A stretch of DNA of 52,896 nucleotides from a virus. The DNA lies in the IMG/VR virus record IMGVR_UViG_3300009163_000047, positions 1 to 52,896 of that record; one strand, written 5' to 3'. Shown in pieces: positions 49,045 to 52,896 of this stretch. The stretch's first letter is position 1; each line of letters starts with the position of its first letter. The notes below the pieces were generated by a model. The model saw only the letters and a list, made by a program, of their open reading frames with translations. It had not been told where the DNA came from and ran no database searches. Both the position numbers and the translations under genes were made by a program.

Positions 49045-49259
49045 GTAAGATATATACTACAAAGGTCGTTGAGATATGCGATAACGGTGATGCTATTGTC
49101 GAACTACCAGATGAATTGGTAACACAATTAGGATGGGAGATTGGTGATACTTTAGATTATAAATTGAAAGATGGAAAAGTATTCATAAAAAATCTAACAA
49201 AGGACAAAAGAGATGGTCGAACTAAATCTGGAAAAACTAAAAAAGTGCGTACCAAATAA
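49041..49259 (+). CDS. AbrB/SpoVT-like protein
   Basis: A 72-residue protein with the swapped-hairpin pattern of AbrB and MazE-type DNA-binding proteins: AIVELPDELVTQLGWEIGD, TLDYKLKDGKVFIKN, followed by a basic tail (KRDGRTKSGKTKKVRTK). No toxin gene sits next to it. The basic tail region also encodes the start of the endolysin gene, which overlaps it by 47 bases. It may be a transcription factor or a stand-alone antitoxin. Confidence 0.65.
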   Translation: MSKIYTTKVVEICDNGDAIVELPDELVTQLGWEIGDTLDYKLKDGKVFIKNLTKDKRDGRTKSGKTKKVRTK

Positions 49260-49824
49260 CAAAGACCATGCAGGTCTGTTGAACGCATTCAATAAAGTGT
49301 TTGAGAAGTATCAGATAAACACTAAAGAAAGAGTTGCTGGTTTTCTAGCACAATGTGGACATGAATCTTTAGACTTCACTGTTCTAAAAGAGAATTTGAA
49401 TTATGGTGCTAAAGGTCTTCGTGGAACATTTGGTAAGTACTTTCCTGATGATGCGACTGCCGCAAAATATGAACGCAAGCCAGAGATGATTGCTAATCGT
49501 GTTTATGCATCTCGTATGGGTAATGGTAATGAGGCATCTGGTGATGGTTACAAGTACCGTGGTCGTGGTGCAATTCAATTGACTGGACATGATAACTATA
49601 CTGCATTTGCAAAAGATATCGGTAAGACTATTGATGAGACTATCGCATATCTTGAAACACTAGAAGGTGCAATTGAATCTGCATGTTGGTTCTGGAAGAA
49701 GAATGGATTGAATGAGATTGCAGATAAGAAAGATATTACCTTGATGACTAAACGAATCAATGGTGGTACTATTGGTCTTGAAGACCGAACAAAACATTGG
49801 AACAATAATTTACAGGTACTATAG
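49213..49824 (+). CDS. GH19 endolysin (chitinase-like lysozyme)
   Basis: A 203-residue muralytic enzyme of glycoside hydrolase family 19. The catalytic region has QCGHES (Glu51) and KENLNY (Glu60), then GYKYRGRGAIQLTGHDNY and AIESACWFWKKNGLNEIAD, all family hallmarks. It cuts the peptidoglycan sugar backbone at lysis. No signal peptide is present, so a holin should release it; none is certain in the window. The start overlaps the AbrB-like gene by 47 bases. Confidence 0.92.
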   Translation: MVELNLEKLKKCVPNNKDHAGLLNAFNKVFEKYQINTKERVAGFLAQCGHESLDFTVLKENLNYGAKGLRGTFGKYFPDDATAAKYERKPEMIANRVYASRMGNGNEASGDGYKYRGRGAIQLTGHDNYTAFAKDIGKTIDETIAYLETLEGAIESACWFWKKNGLNEIADKKDITLMTKRINGGTIGLEDRTKHWNNNLQVL

Positions 49825-49825
49825 T

Positions 49826-50182
49826 ATGACTAACATGCCACTAGATGTTCATGTATTTCAACTTGCATGTGAACAACATTCTTCAGAAGAAAATGCTGAA
49901 CTTTATGCAAAATTAATTGAAGAAGAGTTTAATGAGTTTAAGGAAGCACTTCTTGATAAAGATAATGTTGAACAACTAGATGCATGTGTAGATATGATTT
50001 GGGTCATCCTAGGCTACTGTCACATGAAAAAATTCAAAGTGTCACAGGCTTGGGATGAAGTTGCCAAATCTAATTTTGCAAAAGTTGATAAAGCAACTGG
50101 TAAAGTGATGCGCCGTGCAGACGGTAAAATCTTGAAGCCAGAAGGATGGAAACCTCCTGACTTGAAAGAATATGTTAGGTAA
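49826..50182 (+). CDS. MazG-like nucleotide pyrophosphohydrolase
   Basis: A 118-residue all-alpha protein with the MazG/PRA-PH metal-binding pattern LIEEEFNEFKEALLDKD (Glu32-34, Glu37) and VEQLDACVDMIWVI (Asp52, Asp56). The C-terminal segment FAKVDKATGKVMRRADGKI is typical of phage members. It probably hydrolyses (d)NTPs or ppGpp-related alarmones, though substrates of phage MazG proteins vary. An earlier in-frame start would overlap the endolysin gene by 65 bases, so I use the ATG at 49826. Confidence 0.82.
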   Translation: MTNMPLDVHVFQLACEQHSSEENAELYAKLIEEEFNEFKEALLDKDNVEQLDACVDMIWVILGYCHMKKFKVSQAWDEVAKSNFAKVDKATGKVMRRADGKILKPEGWKPPDLKEYVR

Positions 50183-50198
50183 TAATCTAACATAGCTA

Positions 50199-50227
50199 TT
50201 GCATTCTAACATGAACTATGTTATAAT
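50199..50227 (+). promoter_or_regulatory. Sigma-70-type promoter before the small gene and gp43
   Basis: TTGCAT (50199-50204) and TATAAT (50222-50227) are 17 bases apart. AACATAG and CTATGTT around the spacer form an inverted repeat that ends in the -10 box and could be an operator. The next ATG is at 50248. Confidence 0.72.
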
Positions 50228-50247
50228 GTTTTTTTGATGTTAATGAT

Positions 50248-50487
50248 ATGAAAGAGAATATGAATATTTTTGAAATTGCTAAGAAAATTGCAATCGAAAA
50301 GAAACTTCCTCGTGCAGACCGGTACGATTTGGTTCTTCGTGACTTCGACAATATGGTCGAGTTGATTGGTCGAGTTCCTGACCCAACAGTGAACATGAAT
50401 GATTTCTCTGGTAGAGAAATGCTCGTACCCAAGCGTTGGGTAACCTTAGCCGTGCTTGATGCAGGCACGAAAGTGAGTCTTGCATGA
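50248..50487 (+). CDS. Small protein, unknown
   Basis: A 79-residue protein: MKENMNIFEIAKKIAIEKKL, then LPRADRYDLVLRDFDNMVEL, and a tail with GREMLVPKRWVTLAV. The ATG at 50248 is used, although one at 50260 has slightly better purine-rich bases in front. It overlaps the Sm-like gene by 4 bases, so it is probably cotranslated with it. No family is recognised. Confidence 0.55.
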   Translation: MKENMNIFEIAKKIAIEKKLPRADRYDLVLRDFDNMVELIGRVPDPTVNMNDFSGREMLVPKRWVTLAVLDAGTKVSLA

Positions 50488-50789
50488 ACAAGATATTGCT
50501 AATCACTTTCAAAACAAACCATACCATCTTAGGTGATGTTGATGTTAGTAATGAAACAATCAAAATCAAACAACCTGTTCAAGTTGTTGTGATTCCTCCA
50601 AAGAGTGCCCAAGACCAAGGCGGCATGGCTTTCTCTCCTTTCTTAGACTACTGTGCTGAATTCAAAACAGGAATATCGTTTCACCGTAACGACATTCTTT
50701 GCATCACGACACCAGTGGTTGAACTAGAGAATCAATACAATTCTGTGTTTGGTAGCGGTATTCAAATTGCCACATCTATCCCTAAATAA
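50484..50789 (+). CDS. Sm-like fold protein next to the DNA polymerase gene
   Basis: A 101-residue protein with a layout like that of the protein at 27788: a first strand KILLITFKTNHTILGDV, TIKIKQPVQVVVIPP, AFSPFLDYCAE, then NDILCITTPVVELENQYNSV and FGSGI at the end. I have seen this pattern in small phage proteins of suspected Sm-like fold. Such proteins may bind RNA. It is coupled upstream by ATGA and lies 15 bases before gene 43. Confidence 0.6.
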   Translation: MNKILLITFKTNHTILGDVDVSNETIKIKQPVQVVVIPPKSAQDQGGMAFSPFLDYCAEFKTGISFHRNDILCITTPVVELENQYNSVFGSGIQIATSIPK

Positions 50790-50804
50790 TGATACAATAA
50801 CTGA

Positions 50805-52896
50805 ATGAGCAAATTCTACACTAGCGTAAACTGTGTAGGTAACAACATTCTCTATCGTGGCGTAGAGAACGGTCGGCGTATAAAAGAAAAAATTCCTTAT
50901 ACGCCGACTTTGTTTTTACCTGCTAAAAAACAAACAAAATTTAAAACCCTCAAAGGCGACTATCTCGAACCTATGAAGTTTGAGAGTATTCGTGATGCCC
51001 GTGACTTTGTGAAAAGATATGAAGGTGTTGATAGCTTTGAAATCTATGGTAACAATCGTTACGAATATGTTTACATTTCAGATGAACATCCAGAAGAAAC
51101 TATTGAATGGAATGTTCAAGATGTTTGTGTAGCCTATCTTGATATTGAGGTTGGTTCTGAGAATGGTTTTCCTGAACCATCACTGGCATCTGAACCTGTG
51201 ACTGCAATCACAGTTAAACTTTCTAATGATCCAAAATTTTATGTATTTGCATGTGGCGACTTCAAACCACATCGTGATGATATCATCTATACACAATGTC
51301 GAGATGAGTTGTCTCTGCTTTCAAGATTTATAGAATTCTGGCAGAAACATTATCCTGATGCATTGACTGGTTGGAATGTCAAAAACTTCGATATACCATA
51401 TCTGCACAATCGAATCTCAAGACTTTTTGATGATAAAGAAGTGAGAAAACTTTCTCCTTGGGGTCTGATAACGGTTCGTGAAGAAACCTTCTATGGTAAG
51501 ACAACTAAAATTTATGACTTGGTTGGTCTGCCAACATTGGACTATTTACAGTTGTTTCGTAAGTATGCACCAAATTCTTCACAAGAATCATATCGTTTAG
51601 ACCACATTGCACAAGTTGAGAAAGTTGGTCAAAAGATTTCATACGATGAGTATGATAGCTTGCAAGCATTGTATCGTGAAAACTTTCAGTTGTTCATTGA
51701 GTACAACATTCGAGATGTAGAACTTGTAGAAAACTTGAATGCTAAAGGCCGCTTGATTGATATGGCATTGACTTTGGCTTATGACAACAAGGTTAATTAT
51801 GATGATGTTTTTACACAAGTTCGTATGTGGGATACAATCACATTTAATCATCTTCGTGCAAAGAATATCATTGTTCCGCCAAAGAAAATATCTTCAAAAA
51901 ACACTGCCTATGAAGGTGCATATGTTAAAGACCCACACTTAGGTAAACATGAATATGTCGCATCGTTTGACTTGAACAGTTTGTATCCGCATTTGATTAT
52001 GCAATACAATATCTCTCCAGAGACTTTGGTAGAACCTCGTGATTATACACCAGAGATGCGTAAAATTATTGCCCAAGGTGTTACAGTTGAAAAACTTTTG
52101 ACATGTCAAATTGACACATCAAAATTAAAAGATGTAACTTTGACACCAAACGGTCAATTCTTTCGTACAGATATCAAAGGCTTTCTTCCAGACATTATGG
52201 AAAGAATTTACAATGGTCGTGTGATTTACAAGAAAAGTATGATTGAGGCACAGCAGAAGTATGAAGTTGAAACGAATCTTGAAATAAAAAAAGAATTGAG
52301 CAATCACATTTCGAGATACAAGAATCTTCAATTGGCTAAAAAAGTTGGATTGAATTCTGCTTATGGTGCTTTGGGTAGTCAATACTTCAGGTTCTTTGAT
52401 GTGAGACAAGCTGAAGGTATTACCTTAGCAGGTCAACTAAGTATTAGATGGATTGAAAATCACATCAATCAATACATGAATAAATTATTAAAAACAAATG
52501 AAGTTGATTATGTTCTCGCCTCAGACACAGATTCGATTTATCTCAATCTTGGTCCGCTTGTTGATAAGGTATATTCGAAAACAGGAGATGTTAACAATCT
52601 CATCTCCTTCATGGATCGTGTCTGTGAAGATAAAATTCAACCGTCTATTGATGAAAGTTATCAGAAACTTGCTGACTATGTTCACGCATACGAACAAAAA
52701 ATGCAAATGAAGAGAGAGGTTTTAGCAGACAAAGCAATCTGGACTGCTAAGAAAAGATACATTCTTCATGTGCATAATTCTGAAGGTGTTCAATATGCTG
52801 AACCACAAATCAAGATTCAAGGTCTTGAGGCAATTAAATCATCGACACCAAGTGCATGTCGTGAGAAGATTAAAGAAGCCTTGAAGATTATCATTG
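50805..52896 (+). CDS. 43: DNA polymerase gp43 (N-terminal 697 residues, runs off the window)
   Basis: A family B DNA polymerase with proofreading exonuclease, open to the last base. Exonuclease motifs: AYLDIEVGSENGFP (Exo I), LTGWNVKNFDIPYLHN (Exo II) and EYNIRDVELVEN (Exo III). Polymerase motifs: SFDLNSLYPHLIMQYN (motif A), KKVGLNSAYGALGS (motif B) and VLASDTDSIYLNLG (motif C). T4 gp43 has 898 residues, so about 200 are missing. The ATG at 50805 starts MSKFYTSVNCVGNN. No ribosome-binding site is visible; TACAAT at 50793-50798, 6 bases before the ATG, suggests a leaderless start. In T4 this gene is autoregulated at its own start. Confidence 0.97.
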   Translation, partial: MSKFYTSVNCVGNNILYRGVENGRRIKEKIPYTPTLFLPAKKQTKFKTLKGDYLEPMKFESIRDARDFVKRYEGVDSFEIYGNNRYEYVYISDEHPEETIEWNVQDVCVAYLDIEVGSENGFPEPSLASEPVTAITVKLSNDPKFYVFACGDFKPHRDDIIYTQCRDELSLLSRFIEFWQKHYPDALTGWNVKNFDIPYLHNRISRLFDDKEVRKLSPWGLITVREETFYGKTTKIYDLVGLPTLDYLQLFRKYAPNSSQESYRLDHIAQVEKVGQKISYDEYDSLQALYRENFQLFIEYNIRDVELVENLNAKGRLIDMALTLAYDNKVNYDDVFTQVRMWDTITFNHLRAKNIIVPPKKISSKNTAYEGAYVKDPHLGKHEYVASFDLNSLYPHLIMQYNISPETLVEPRDYTPEMRKIIAQGVTVEKLLTCQIDTSKLKDVTLTPNGQFFRTDIKGFLPDIMERIYNGRVIYKKSMIEAQQKYEVETNLEIKKELSNHISRYKNLQLAKKVGLNSAYGALGSQYFRFFDVRQAEGITLAGQLSIRWIENHINQYMNKLLKTNEVDYVLASDTDSIYLNLGPLVDKVYSKTGDVNNLISFMDRVCEDKIQPSIDESYQKLADYVHAYEQKMQMKREVLADKAIWTAKKRYILHVHNSEGVQYAEPQIKIQGLEAIKSSTPSACREKIKEALKIII

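Noticed and set aside
1-52896. tRNA genes, CRISPR arrays, insertion sequences or T4 MotA-type middle promoters
   Set aside because: I looked in the gaps between genes and saw none; gaps are short and the -35 regions look like sigma-70 boxes.

Overview
The window is part of the genome of a T4-like contractile-tailed phage. Every supported gene is on the + strand. The set includes neck proteins gp13/14/15, terminase gp16/gp17, sheath gp18, tube gp19, portal gp20, prohead core and protease gp67/gp68-like/gp21/gp22, major capsid gp23, recombination proteins UvsY/UvsW and gp46/gp47, late sigma factor gp55, clamp and clamp loader gp45/gp44/gp62, RegA and DNA polymerase gp43. The order gp13 to gp23, then a small tail gene, uvsY, uvsW, 55, 47, 46 is the order I know from cyanophage-type and other aquatic T4-like phages rather than from T4 itself. 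Peptide deformylase, Hsp20, a CobS-type ATPase and a MazG-like enzyme also fit an aquatic phage. No photosynthesis gene is visible here and the host cannot be named; the DNA is A+T-rich and the promoters look like ordinary sigma-70 sites.

Layout. 1-4636: host-recognition region with three related tail-fibre genes, a glycine-rich adhesin and small companion genes, closed by a terminator. 4738-11193: fibre-like virion proteins, several ending in GGSF or GGTF. 11204-25255: neck, packaging, tail and head genes, mostly with TATAAATA-like late promoters. 25331-31720: a tube-like protein, UvsY, UvsW, a probable Sm-like protein, gp55, gp47 and gp46. 31717-36281: five genes joined by 4-base overlaps (peptide deformylase, 2-oxoglutarate/iron oxygenase, PLP-fold enzyme, acetyltransferase, SPPY methyltransferase); the last four look like an undescribed modification pathway. 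36282-40190: a small gene, a metalloprotease-like VWA protein and a CobS-type AAA+ ATPase under near-identical promoters. 40191-42061: a winged-helix-like protein behind a possible RNA pseudoknot, a glycosyltransferase and a dNMP kinase. 42096-45690: clamp, clamp loader (with a nuclease-like gene inserted between 44 and 62) and RegA. 45746-50789: Hsp20, phosphoesterase, membrane protein, unknowns, dCMP deaminase, AbrB-like protein, GH19 endolysin, MazG-like enzyme and a second Sm-like protein. 50805 to the end: DNA polymerase, cut by the window.

Regulation. Two promoter classes are visible: TTGACA/TATACT-type sites for early genes and TATAAATA-type sites for virion genes, the latter expected to be read by the gp55 encoded here. 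Several genes have the -10 element only 5 to 8 bases before the start codon and no ribosome-binding site, suggesting leaderless mRNAs. No gene-free stretch exceeds 300 bases; the longest, 40191-40324, holds a terminator, a promoter and the possible pseudoknot. I saw no tRNA, rRNA, CRISPR array, insertion sequence or attachment site.
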